Translations under genes and position numbers: made by a program | Notes under the pieces: generated by a model | The model's input: the letters and a program-made list of their open reading frames with translations, nothing else | Told to the model about the DNA's origin: nothing | The model's database searches: none | In this document: positions 47,201-57,196 of the stretch, one piece after another | How the letters are laid out: every line of letters begins with the position of its first letter | Numbering within the stretch: the stretch's first letter is position 1 | Origin: Pyrocephalus nanus | Lineage: Eukaryota; Chordata; Aves; Passeriformes; Tyrannidae | DNA: 64,000 bases | Direction: 5' to 3' | NCBI GenBank assembly: GCA_038380795.1 | Contig: CM076269.1 | Location: 186,001-250,000 of the forward strand

Positions 47201-47712
47201 GCTACTTCTCAGCCACCAGACAGGTGGGCTGACAGCAGAGCAGGGCATATGTGTTTCTGAATGAGACAGAATGCAGATTTCCACACAGGACACTTCTCTC
47301 TATAAGGCACTGGCTCTGCAGGCAGGTGAGCAGAGGCAGAATGGTGGTTACAGTACTACCAGTTTCTCCAGTTGAGAGGAAAAACATTAATGGAGGAAGG
47401 TGTACCCTTAACTCAAGTTACCAGCTTCTACATCCCTCCACTGCTATACAGTCTTTCTGCACACCTCTTCTAAGTAACTCAGTGCCCTAGACTCTTCTAT
47501 TTCAAAGTTGAAATACAATAAAAATAGTTTAGAACAGAGAAGGTTTGAAATTAACAAAGATGGAGACGCCCACAATTGCCAATCACATTAAGTCGAAGGA
47601 AAACTACATTCAAAATCCATGTGTGGTTTACAGAAACAGAGCACTATGAATTCACTTACTTTTTGACATCCAGAGAGCCATTTTCCTTGTTTTCCATGTC
47701 AACAATTAGCAT
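38125..47712 (-). CDS. SAMD13: SAMD13, sterile alpha motif domain protein (3 coding exons)
   Basis: Three minus-strand exons join in frame to give a 102-residue protein. It starts [18 protein letters not shown] and continues [14 protein letters not shown] into a SAM domain (about residues 30-88: [46 protein letters not shown]). It ends [17 protein letters not shown] domains mediate protein-protein, and sometimes RNA, interactions. The domain resembles those of SFMBT/L3MBTL-type proteins, but here it stands almost alone. The molecular role is poorly known. All splice phases match and no lesions are seen. An in-frame TAA precedes the ATG in the upstream intron. The gene lies between UOX and PRKACB as in mammals. 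Confidence 0.94.
38269..43467 (-). other. SAMD13 intron, no other exon recognised
   Basis: About 5.2 kb of non-coding sequence between the last two coding exons. Open frames such as 39,814-40,119 (minus) have no recognisable domain. Confidence 0.65.
43468..43579 (-). CDS. SAMD13: SAMD13 middle coding exon
   Basis: This 112-nt exon lies between a CACTTTGCAG acceptor and a GTAAAC donor. Its first base completes Asn18. It encodes [15 protein letters not shown] and [18 protein letters not shown], the first half of the SAM domain. Confidence 0.95.
44047..44106. repeat. (AAC)n - (ACC)n - poly(C) microsatellite cluster
   Basis: About six AAC units, an interruption, about six ACC units and then a run of about 11 C residues. 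It is similar in composition to the complement of the cluster near 37.75 kb. Confidence 0.8.
46641..46660. repeat. (ATT)n microsatellite
   Basis: About six ATT units in the first SAMD13 intron. Confidence 0.75.
46809..46840. repeat. (TTTG)n microsatellite
   Basis: Several TTTG units followed by a T run, in a SAMD13 intron. Confidence 0.7.
47189..47203. repeat. Short (CTG)n run
   Basis: Four to five CTG units in an intron of SAMD13. Short and likely stable. Confidence 0.7.
47660..47712 (-). CDS. SAMD13: SAMD13 first coding exon
   Basis: The ATG at 47,712-47,710 opens [17 protein letters not shown]. The exon ends with AA before a GTAAGT donor, and AA plus T of the next exon makes Asn. The exon probably begins at 47,744, after a pyrimidine-rich AATCAG acceptor, so the leader must be completed by an upstream non-coding exon. 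A second in-frame ATG at codon 6 is an alternative start. Confidence 0.88.
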
Positions 47713-48819
47713 GGGGAGGATAGAGGCTTCTTTTACCTCAGCAACTGATTAATAGGGAGGGAAAAAAAGCAGAGTTTAATTATTGCTAGTATGACAAGAG
47801 CAACATAATATAACAGAAACAACTATTCTACAAGGACACAAGCATGTTTCCACCTGAGAGCAATAGTGCTGTCAAAGACTGATTTTCTCAGAAGCTTGGA
47901 AAAGCCAACAGGAGCTCATGAACTAGAAAAAAGTTGACCTGCACTTCAAACACAAGAAATATTTATTGCCTGAAAATCAATGAATTTGATCCTTTTTAAA
48001 AGTGTTAAAATTTTGATCAAATTATATATTCATGTACATGGCGATTGACCTACAATATATAGCTGCATATCAAGACAGCTTAATAGGCCTTGAGTCAGCC
48101 TGTGAGGAGTCCAGACAGACACATGATCTTATCCTTAGAGAGGTTTTTAAATCATAGCCTGGCTTTACAAATAGGGACTCTGGGATACAGATGAGCACAG
48201 TCATTTTTGCTCATCTCAAACATAAAATAGGTAAGCAGAATTACTAATTGAGCACCAAATTCCTGAGGTATCTATCATCAGTATCTTATCGACAAGACCA
48301 TCCTTCCTGTACTAGCTTCTTTTGTAAGTATAGTACACCAAACTCCAAAAAGGGAAGGAGCACATGAAGGACACAAGAGAAAATCCAAGTAATTTCCCTC
48401 CTCACAGCGTGCTGGAGTACTTTCACCACATAGCTTTTTCCACCACTCCACAAAACATGCAGAAACGACCCGAGCCTTTCCTTTCTGTTCTCAAGTAAGC
48501 CATTTCTGTTTCAGAGAGCACCAGAGAACTGACCAAGGACTCAGGATGTTCTCGCTGTGTAGCATTAATGGATGCCAGCAAAACGGCACAAGCTCTGGGA
48601 AGTACATAACAGGGAAATCACGCTCTTCAGCTAAAACTTTGCAAAAATAGAGAAGAGCAATTAACACTGTTGTTAAAAAAAAGGATCCTTTATTAAACAT
48701 CACGTAAAGCACCAAGAAAACAGTAACTAATCGAAAAGATGCTTCCTGCAGCGCTGACCGAACAGCTTCAAGTCTTGCCCCGAATCACTTCTCGGTTCAC
48801 CTGAGGTTACTGTCGGTGA

Positions 48820-49380
48820 CACCCACACTACCTGCCCACGCCCCCGCGCAGCTCCCGGCGCCCCCGGGCTCGGGGCGGGCACGTCCCGCGGAGCCCCCGG
48901 GGCTGGCCTGCCCGCGGCCCCGCCGGGGCTGTGACACCCGGGCACCACCTCACGGGCACCCCCGCGCCCGCTCGCCTGCACCGCATCATCAGCTCTGGCT
49001 GGGGGCGGGGGAAGCAAGGCAGAAACACCTACCTATGAGCAACTAAACCAGCGCATGGCCCCCGGCTGCTGCGGAGCGCCGGAGCCCGCGGCCCCCGCCC
49101 CCCCGGCGGCAGCGGGCGCTGCGCGGCGGTTCCGAGCGGCGGCGGGCGCGGCCCCGCCCGGCCCGTGACGCGCCCGCCACACGGGCCCGCCCCGCCACAC
49201 GGGCCCGCCCCGCCACACGGGCCCGCCCGAGCCCCGCCACACGGCCCCGCCCCGCCACACGGAGCGCCGGAGCCCCGCCCCGCCCCACGGGCCCACACGG
49301 GCCCGCCCGCCACACGGGCCCGCCCCGCCACACGAGCCCACACGGGGCACGCGCGGAGCGGCGCTCAGCTCCCTGTTCGG
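48820..49380. promoter_or_regulatory. CpG island, likely SAMD13 promoter
   Basis: A sharp rise in G+C and CpG density stands out against AT-rich flanks. The island contains many GC-box (CCGCCC/GGGCGG) cores. It lies about 1.1-1.6 kb upstream of the first SAMD13 coding exon, where a non-coding first exon is needed. A plausible minus-strand donor (CTCATAG followed by GTAGGT) sits at about 49,035. A plus-strand donor-like site (CAAG|GTGGGA) near 49,423 would allow divergent transcription. Confidence 0.6.
49160..49350. repeat. 18-bp GC-box minisatellite inside the CpG island
   Basis: Imperfect tandem copies of a unit reading about CGGGCCCGCCCCGCCACA, roughly ten in number, with some shortened or merged units. 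Each unit carries a CCGCCC-type Sp1 core, so the repeat multiplies potential GC boxes. The open frames it produces (runs of PPHGPA) come from the 18-base period and are not evidence of protein. Confidence 0.8.
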
Positions 49381-49439
49381 GACCTGAAGGATGCAGTACC
49401 GAGCCGAAGAGATTTTATGCAAGGTGGGAAATAGGAGCA

Positions 49440-51500
49440 GTCAGATTTCAGGAAAATTGATACAGATAATAAAATTCACTTCTAGAATGAGTTCGTCAAC
49501 ACGCACGTGGACAGCAAGCTTGGCCTGGATGGAGACACCGATTCCCGGGGACATCTACATTTGTTAGTGGTCTAAGCTCCAGACTTTATTTCATAAGGAC
49601 ACCGTACCCACGGGATTTGCTGTACAGAAAGGAACAACTTAAAGTGCCTACAAATGAAGAGGTCTGGCCCACTGGCAATAAAATCCCACCCAAAAAGTTT
49701 TCAAGTTTATCTGGCAACAGCACTTTTTTTTAAATTATTTTTATTATGCTGTTTTTTAATGTATTCTTCAAAATTTCTCATGATGGTTTCTAATGACATA
49801 GATGCATTACATGGACAAGATGCTGTCAGTGCCAGGGAAATTAAGCAAGGAATACCAACCACCACATCCCACCTTCCCCACACACGGGCTTTTGCAGCCA
49901 GGGCTGTGTCCCAGCCAGATGCTGTTATCTTTCACTATCCCTAACAGCCTGGGTTACTTCGAATTTGTGGGATGCTTTACTTGCAGAGTTTCCTTCTGAG
50001 TCAAACCACTCAAATTACACCTTGTTGTTTGCTGCGAGGCAAGGGGGACATTACAAATTACCTGTGGATTCATACAGAACCTAGAGATTTCTGCAGAGCT
50101 CTGTGACACGAGTGCCCCAGCCGGCACAGACAGAGCCTGCTGACCAGCAGAGCAGGCACATGAGGCTGTCCCAGGCACCGTACATCTGTCTCACTCCCAG
50201 ACAAAGCTTACTGCACCCTGGCTGCAGCAAGATCCAGGTCACCTAACTGCTAACCGGACACAGTTACAAGCACTAAAATCACCAGAAAACTGGACTTTTG
50301 TGCAAAGGACTGTAGACATGACTTCCCCGACCACTTCATTTTGTCTGACTTGTATGCTGTCAAATAAATAACCAAAGCTTGTAAAAACTGCAAATAATGG
50401 CACTCAAGCATCGACAGAAGTATTGAGAACAGAGAGCAGTGACAGTCCTCACTCCTTTGAGATTTAAATAAATGCAGATAAACAGACTATTAAATGTAGT
50501 GCACCCTAAAGAAAACCCTCTTTAGTTCACATCCCAAAGCATACTGTAAAACATGGCATATTTCTGTTGGACAAGTAAGCCAAGCAAGGCTATTCTTTCT
50601 CAAGAAATAAGCATTCTGAATGAGGCCATAATGAGTTTTCTGCATCAGCTGGTTTCTAACTTTGGTAATGAACTAACATTTGAGGATACAAATATAAACG
50701 AGTTATTTTACTCACACTTTCCCCTTCCTTCCATCATGTTCTTCAATTAATCCTTTGAGTATTTAAAGTGAGGCTCACACAGTACATGCATTCCTTCTTG
50801 AGGACCTTGACCAACAAAGAGAGGAATTTTAATAAAATGGGTTGTGGACAAATTCAGTGTGGAATATCATCTGTGGCTTGTGTTTTCATTCATTGGGGTA
50901 AGGTAGTTTAATGAAATTATGTCTGGAGTGAGACAAAGCAGAAAAGTGAATTAGTCTTTTGTTTGACTATTTGCATCCTACTTCTGGAAAAAAAAACAAC
51001 ACGTTTCCAAACTGCGCAAGGGAACAAAGTAAGACTAGGGTTGGTAACCTGTGTCTCACCTTCTGCTGTCACACAGGGGGAAACACACAGAGCTCAGTGC
51101 AGGTATCAGGCACCAGTTGACCCTGTTTTCTGGGTACTGGAAAGGGCAGCTTTCTACAGAAGGCCTATCATTTTTTGTCCCTGACAATGTAAACAGTAGA
51201 TGAAGACAAAATGCACCACACATGAGGCAAAGGAGAGTGTAGCATCCTGTTAGCTGTGCAGCGGGTACTGAGTTTCAGCTCTGCCAGAGCTAAATAGAGC
51301 CCTTTAAACCTTCCTTATTCCAGCATCCTGGGTAAAAACATGGTTAAACACATTCACGGGGAAAGCTGAATGAGGAAACAATGCAGGACTTGCGTGGTTT
51401 CCCGCTGAGGGAAGCCCCCCTCCACAAGCTAGCCTTATGCAGAGCAGAACGGGCCGTATCCCTGTATAAACAGGTATTTCTTTGCCACCAAGGACTGGCC
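49440..51500. other. Intergenic DNA, nothing recognised
   Basis: Non-coding sequence between the SAMD13 promoter region and the 20-bp minisatellite. Open frames are short and show no family resemblance. Confidence 0.6.
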
Positions 51501-51520
51501 GGTGCCCTCCACAGGACAGC

Positions 51521-52260
51521 GCCCCCCTCAGTGGGCCAACAACCCCCTCAGCGGGCCAACAACCCCCTCAGGGGGCCAACATCCCCCTCAGGGGGCCAAC
51601 AACCCCCTCAGCGGGTCAACAACCCCCTCAGCGGGCCAACCCCCTCCTCAGCGGGCTAACCTCCCCCTCAGCGGGCCAACAACCCCCTCAGCGGGCCAAC
51701 AACCCCCTCAGCGGGCCAACAACCCCCTCAGCGGGCCAACAACCCCCTCAGCGGGCCAACCTCCCCCTCAGCGGGTCAACAACCCCCTCAGCGGGCCAAC
51801 AACCCCCTCAGCGGGCCAACAACCCCCTCAGCGGGCCAACCTCCCCCTCAGCGGGTCAACAACCCCCTCAGCGGGTCAACAACCCCCTCAGCGGGCCAAC
51901 CCCCTCCTCAGCGGGCCAACAACCCCCTCAGCGGGCCAACCCCCTCCTCAGCGGGTCAACAACCCCCTCAGCGGGCCAACCCCCTCCTCAGCGGGTCAAC
52001 AACCCCCTCAGCGGGCCAACCCCCTCCTCAGCGGGTCAACAACCCCCTCAGCGGGCCAACCCCCTCCTCAGCGGGCCAACCTCCCCCTCAGCGGGCCAAC
52101 AACCCCCTCAGGGGGCCAACAACCCCCTCAGGGGGCTAACCTCCCCCTCAGCGGGCCAACAACCCCCTCAGGGGGCCAACAACCCCCTCAGCGGGCCAAC
52201 AACCCCCTCAGCGGGCCAACAACCCCCTCAGCGGGCCAACATCCCCCTCAGCGGGGCCTT
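51521..52260. repeat. 20-bp minisatellite, about 37 units
   Basis: Near-perfect tandem copies of AACCCCCTCAGCGGGCCAAC run for about 740 bases with no length change. Variants occur at fixed places: unit starts AAC, ATC, CTC or CCCCTC; CAGCGGG or CAGGGGG; and GGCCAAC, GGTCAAC or GGCTAAC. Because 20 is not a multiple of 3, every three units encode the same 20-residue cycle in any forward frame (Pro/Gln/Ser/Ala-rich). Two frames stay open through the array, and the third is broken by the CTAAC variant. The strands are strongly skewed, with C on plus and runs of five G on minus. Confidence 0.95.
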
Positions 52261-52510
52261 CCCCTCAGGGCCCCGGGGCGCTCCCGGAGCCGCCCAACGG
52301 GCCCGCCCTGGTTCTCTGCGTGCGCAGGGGGACAGCTCGGGGCTGGCGGGAGCGGTTGTGGCTCACCGTGAGCACGGAAGCGAACCAGATATGCCCAGAT
52401 TGCGGAGACATTTCATTCGAATGTGCTGGCGGCCAACAAATGATCAGCCCCTCGTAACGCACAGCACTGGCAGCAGCGGAATCAAAGCCGAGGTACAGGC
52501 TGTCCTAAAG
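52256..52510. promoter_or_regulatory. Small CpG-rich patch beside the minisatellite
   Basis: Directly after the array, G+C and CpG density remain high to about 52.5 kb (GGGCCCCGGGGCGCTCCCGG and similar). No known gene starts here. It may be an orphan CpG island, an alternative PRKACB or SAMD13 promoter, or a flank that seeded the repeat. Confidence 0.35.
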
Positions 52511-52514
52511 TAAG

Positions 52515-55500
52515 TTGTCACGGGGGTGGAAGTGACATGGGTGTACAGATGACAGCTTGTCCACCAGATGATTTTAGACAGCCTTGGACTACTTAGAGTA
52601 ATTAAAGGTCTTTTCCAAAGTCCCTGGCAACTACAGTATACTCAGACACAAAAACCCTGTTACTGCTCCAGGTTGCACCTTTCCAACACTTTACTCTCAG
52701 AAAACTGTCTTTCCTCAGTTGAGGTCTTTTCAACTCCTGTCCATTGTCTTTACAGTTTGATGGAATGGAATTTTGACACTTACCTTGCTGCACAGCATCA
52801 ACAGCTATTGGACCCATTGTCCTGCTCTCCCTTCCCTACTTCAGCACTGCATATATAGGAATGAGGGACAGTTCCCATCAAGGAACTCTAGTCTGCCCAA
52901 CGAGTACAGCAATGAAGCGCCTCTCTTCAATTCATGCCTTGGCCAGGAAGATTCTCCAAAAAACTTGTGTCTCTTCACAGTCCTCTTCTGACCTGCCAGG
53001 GTTTTCTGCAGGGCTGAGCATTGTCATGTTGCTCTGAAGTTCTGCATAGAGCCTAGACAAAAGGCTAAAGATAGCACTGATGTTAAATAAGTGTGGAGGG
53101 AAGGGAGGCAGAAAACCTGTGGCCAGAATACAGCAGAGTGACTTGGTACCATCCTGGCATTCATTTCCAAGGCAATTAATTGTGCAGTGCTAGATCAGAG
53201 CACAACAGCCAGTCAGCCTCAATTTACATTTCATGCAGTTACCTGGGTACGTTCTTACAAGGTAAAACCCAGGATCTGTAGCTTAGCAAAAACTTTTGTC
53301 AAAGCTGTGGGTATTAGGCCCAGTGCCAGGGTTCAGAGCTCTGCAGAGGCACGGGCTGAGTCAGCGACACAGCTCCCTGGCTGCAAGCCTGGGGGGAGAA
53401 GCATGGCCCACACTTACTGACAAGGCAGGGGGGCAAAGACTCTTGGTTTGTCCTGATGGGGAGTCCCTTAAATCTTTGCTCTAGTATCCTAAGGTACTTT
53501 TTATACAATATGCGTTATCCAACCGTTTTTGTAATCATATGAATCTCCAATAAGATGACTCGTGTTGCACCCTGCTCATACCAGTCTAAAAATGAACGTG
53601 TACAGCAGCTGACTGCAATGCAAGGCCAGCAATACCTTTCTGCTTTTGCTTCCTCGTTTCCAGGACTGAACTGCTTAAATAAATCTTCCTGCACGTGAAT
53701 TATATCCACTTCACTGAGAATTTCCTGCCCTACTTACTTTGTTGTGCAACTTCTTATTGTGGTAGTTGCTCATATTTAATAAGCTTCTGTCCAGACATAA
53801 ACCCTTGTTATTTTAAAACTTATACTTTATATTAAAAAATCATTGTAAAAAACACAGCTGTGATCATACTAGCAGTAGGACCTGCCACACATTTGCCCAG
53901 TTTGTAATAATGTAGCAAGCTTATAAAAAACATTCATATGACATATCAACACTGTTAAACAGAATCCAGCCTAATAAAGATATTTTATACAAACAGAGCT
54001 CAGACATCTCAGTGAAATAGCTGCTATATCTATGGGAAATCTGAAAGGTAATACTTTGGTTGTATGAAGCGAGGCAAATGAAAAGCACAACATGCTGATG
54101 CACACAGGAATGGAAAACCAGTTATAAACAAAGAACAGTCAATAAAATAAAACCAGAAATCGCATGTATATTTCAAATACTAGATTAAGACATTGGTGCT
54201 ATTTTTTTTCCCCACTTTTCTGGGAAGCTTTTCTCCCAGGAGTGAAAAACCTGCCTGTCAAGAAAAATCCAAATTTTTAAAGCAACCAGTAAATACTGGC
54301 ATCTCCTTTCCATGCTATTATTTTGGTATAACTGCCAGAACTGATGCCAGGTGTGTAAGACCAGAACACAGCATTTCATACTTTGATCAGCCTTGGAGGG
54401 TGCTGCTCCTCAGCCCTCTGAAAGCACCCCAGATCCAGAGAAAGGTGTTTTCTGCAGCTCTGTTCCTAGTGCCACTATGCATGCTCTGTCTGCTCATAGG
54501 CACTGAACTGTGAGGAAACCAAAAGAGATTAGAACCTTGTGCTTTGTGTGTAAATTTGATCCTTTGGGCTCAAAGGATGCCCACGTTATTTGGTGGACAG
54601 TGGTTTCCAAAATTATCACTGACTGCAAGAAAGAAACCGCTGTTACAGTGCTGATGCTGATATGAAAACCAGTAAAAAAAAAAATTGCTGTTATTAACTC
54701 TAAAAGGATTTAAAGGCAAAATCTACTAATACATAAAGAACAAATATTCATGGCTGGTATTGCACGTATTAACTGACAGGCACAGTCCAAATTTCATAAC
54801 TGTCAAATAGGCAAATCATAACTAGAGCTGTGGGGTACAGAGAGCTAGTAAAACTGCAGTCATAGAATTCTTTGGGTTGGAGGGGACCTTAAAGATCATC
54901 TAGTTTCATGATTTTAGTTTACAGGGTTTTGTAGTAACCTGGAACATTAAAAACAAAAAAGTTCAAGAAAAGTCAGAGTTAAGTTATGTTAGTTAATAAG
55001 TAGTTGCAGAATTAAGACCAGTTTAAGGACTTCAGACATAATATTAGGAATGCCCTAAAGCATAGCTTTGGGTTGTACAAATCCCAAGTGAAAAAGCATT
55101 TTCATAATTTCAAATTTGTGTGGCTTTAAAAGAGACCAACTAAGTTTATGAGACTTCAGGGAGATATTTTGCCCCCAACCTTCAGGGCAATACTTCTCTT
55201 GGCAGGAAATGTCCCTTGCAGCAAACCCAGTCCTGATGTGAAATTCCTTTCCAGAATGCACGAGCTCCCACTGGCCATGGGAGATGGCTCTCTGATACAG
55301 ATACCCTCCTGGAGCCAAGCCCTGGGTTATGTCCTGAAGCACAGAGCAGGTACTTCTGTAGAAGCAGAGCTACTCTGGACACAAACTAACATGCTGGCAT
55401 TAACAAACCATATCACAACGTACCTGTTATATCACACAGCACTCAGACTGATTCTGCCACCATAATCCTCTTTCTGGTACGTGATGTCTTTACTAAGGCA

Positions 55501-57180
55501 GCCTGCTCAGTTCCTCTTAGTTTTTTCCACTGGTCAGCAAGCCTGCCAGATGCATACTTTCTGATGTATATGGCAAGGGAAAAATGGGATATAAAGATAA
55601 TACATTAACTGGGGACACACATTATAATTTTTTAGGGGAGCAGCTGAAAACAAATTATTTTATAAATGTTGGGCATTTATAATCCACGGTGTTACCTATA
55701 GTTCATGGAGTCCTGACACCTAGATTCCTACTTCATGAAAATATCAAGTAGAAAGATGAGGGCAAAGATGGAAAAAATCAAAAGGACGTCCCAATCAAGC
55801 ATTCATTTTCTTGAACTGTATGTGTACATACACATTCAAAGTAGCAATGCAGATACACAGGAAAGAGCAATACTTCTGGTAGAAGGCAGTCCCTGTGATA
55901 TTGCTGAGTACACCAAAGCATTAATACACACTAAATGCAAATAGGGTGCTGGATTACTTTTTTAAACTGAAACAAATTATCTTGGTGGGGGAAGATTTTC
56001 AGACAGTTAATCAAGCCTTCCAACACTCAGGTTTTCTCTTTGTTGCCCTAATCACCAGTAATTTTTCCTGGAACTGACTGGACAGACTCAGAATGACCCA
56101 GTCTACCTGGTTGCTGGACCTTGCTCCATTTGTGTCAACATACCTACAGCTGTGTCCTTTCCAATCTTCCACAGCACCCTGGAAGCAAAGGCAAAGGAGG
56201 ATGTTTCTGATGACTACCTCCCAGCAAAGGAAAACACGTTATTGTGGTTGCCTACGTATGGGAACAGATCCCTGACCTCTGTCCTCAAACTCCTTCCAGC
56301 TACAACTGTTCATTCTAAAGAACTTTTGTGCTGCAACGTTGTACACACGTTGGACAGTGCCTTTATCTTGTCCTTGGCACAGATGCCTCACCTGCAGCCA
56401 GGCTGCTTCTAACACAGAAAGCAGCATCTGCAATCAGACACTAGACTGCCACTGTGTGATCTATCAAAATCTAAACCTTATAAACTGAGGACTAGTAAGA
56501 AACATGCAAGTTTGTCACTGGGTTGCTTTTAAACTTTAAAACAAAGAGCTACAGAAACACAATTCTTAGAAATAAATTTTTGCAAAGACATTTATATTTG
56601 ACCTTCTGAGGGAGGGAACAGGATAACAAGGCTGTAAGGATTCCAAAGGAATTTTTACTGGCTTTGAAACACAATGTTGGGAACTCATCCCAAAGATTTC
56701 ATGGAAACCTCAAGCTGCTGTTATCCCACTGAGATAAGAATTTTTTGTAGTAGTCAATTATAAGAATAAAACACATTTTCAGTATATGCAAGTTCCTTCA
56801 GACAGGCATCCCTTTTTGTAATATAAAACCCCTCCCCAAATCCAAACCACAAACCAACAAAAAAAAGTAAAAATGTGACTAGGCCTTAGATTTAATGAAT
56901 ACTCATCATTAAATTCAGAAGTTGGGGAAGATATCCTGAGATTCTATCTTGCCCCAAATGCTAAAAAAAAAATCCAACACCTCACCTAATCCCTATGTAA
57001 GATGACAAATATCTACTATCTATAAGGCATCATTTAAACATCCTTGTGGAGCTCTAACCCTTTTACTGCCCAGTCTGATATTAGACACTTGTATTTTATG
57101 TCAGAGGACTCAAATCAGTTGAATCCTTCAATTATAACATTCTTAAAATGTGTGCAAGACCCACACTTGTAAAACTGTGT
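52515..57180. other. Intergenic DNA between minisatellite and PRKACB 3' end
   Basis: AT-rich non-coding sequence with one CR1 remnant at 54.86 kb. No exon is recognised on either strand. Confidence 0.6.
54861..54909 (-). mobile_element. CR1 LINE 3'-end fragment
   Basis: CATAGAATTCTTTGGGTTGG then AGGGGACCTTAAAGATCATC matches the well-known conserved 3' end of chicken repeat 1, read from its terminal ATTCTATG end, so the element's sense strand is minus. Only about 50 bases are recognisable. The rest is absent or too diverged. It supports a sauropsid, probably avian, genome. Confidence 0.8.
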
Positions 57181-57190
57181 GGTCAAACTC

Positions 57191-57196
57191 TTTATT
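57191..57196 (-). terminator. Candidate distal PRKACB polyadenylation signal
   Basis: The plus strand reads TTTATT within CTCTTTATTTTTG, so the minus strand reads AATAAA. A nearer candidate lies at 58,848-58,853. Confidence 0.3.

Larger units (their letters stand above)
43580..47659 (-). other. SAMD13 intron with simple repeats
   Basis: About 4.1 kb of intron containing an (AAC)n/(ACC)n/poly(C) cluster near 44.05 kb, an (ATT)n run near 46.64 kb, a (TTTG)n run near 46.81 kb and a (CTG)n run near 47.19 kb. No exon is recognised. Confidence 0.65.

Noticed and set aside
49029..49434. Several open frames on both strands in the CpG island
   Set aside because: They are products of the 18-bp GC-rich repeat (runs of PPHGPA or GGAGPC-type residues), not genes.
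51521..52260. CRISPR-like array
   Set aside because: The units are head-to-tail with no unique spacers, and the genome is vertebrate. It is a minisatellite.
51482..52513. 343-codon Pro/Gln-rich protein
   Set aside because: The frame is open only because of the 20-bp repeat register, and the same peptide cycle appears in other frames. No promoter, splice or homology evidence supports translation.
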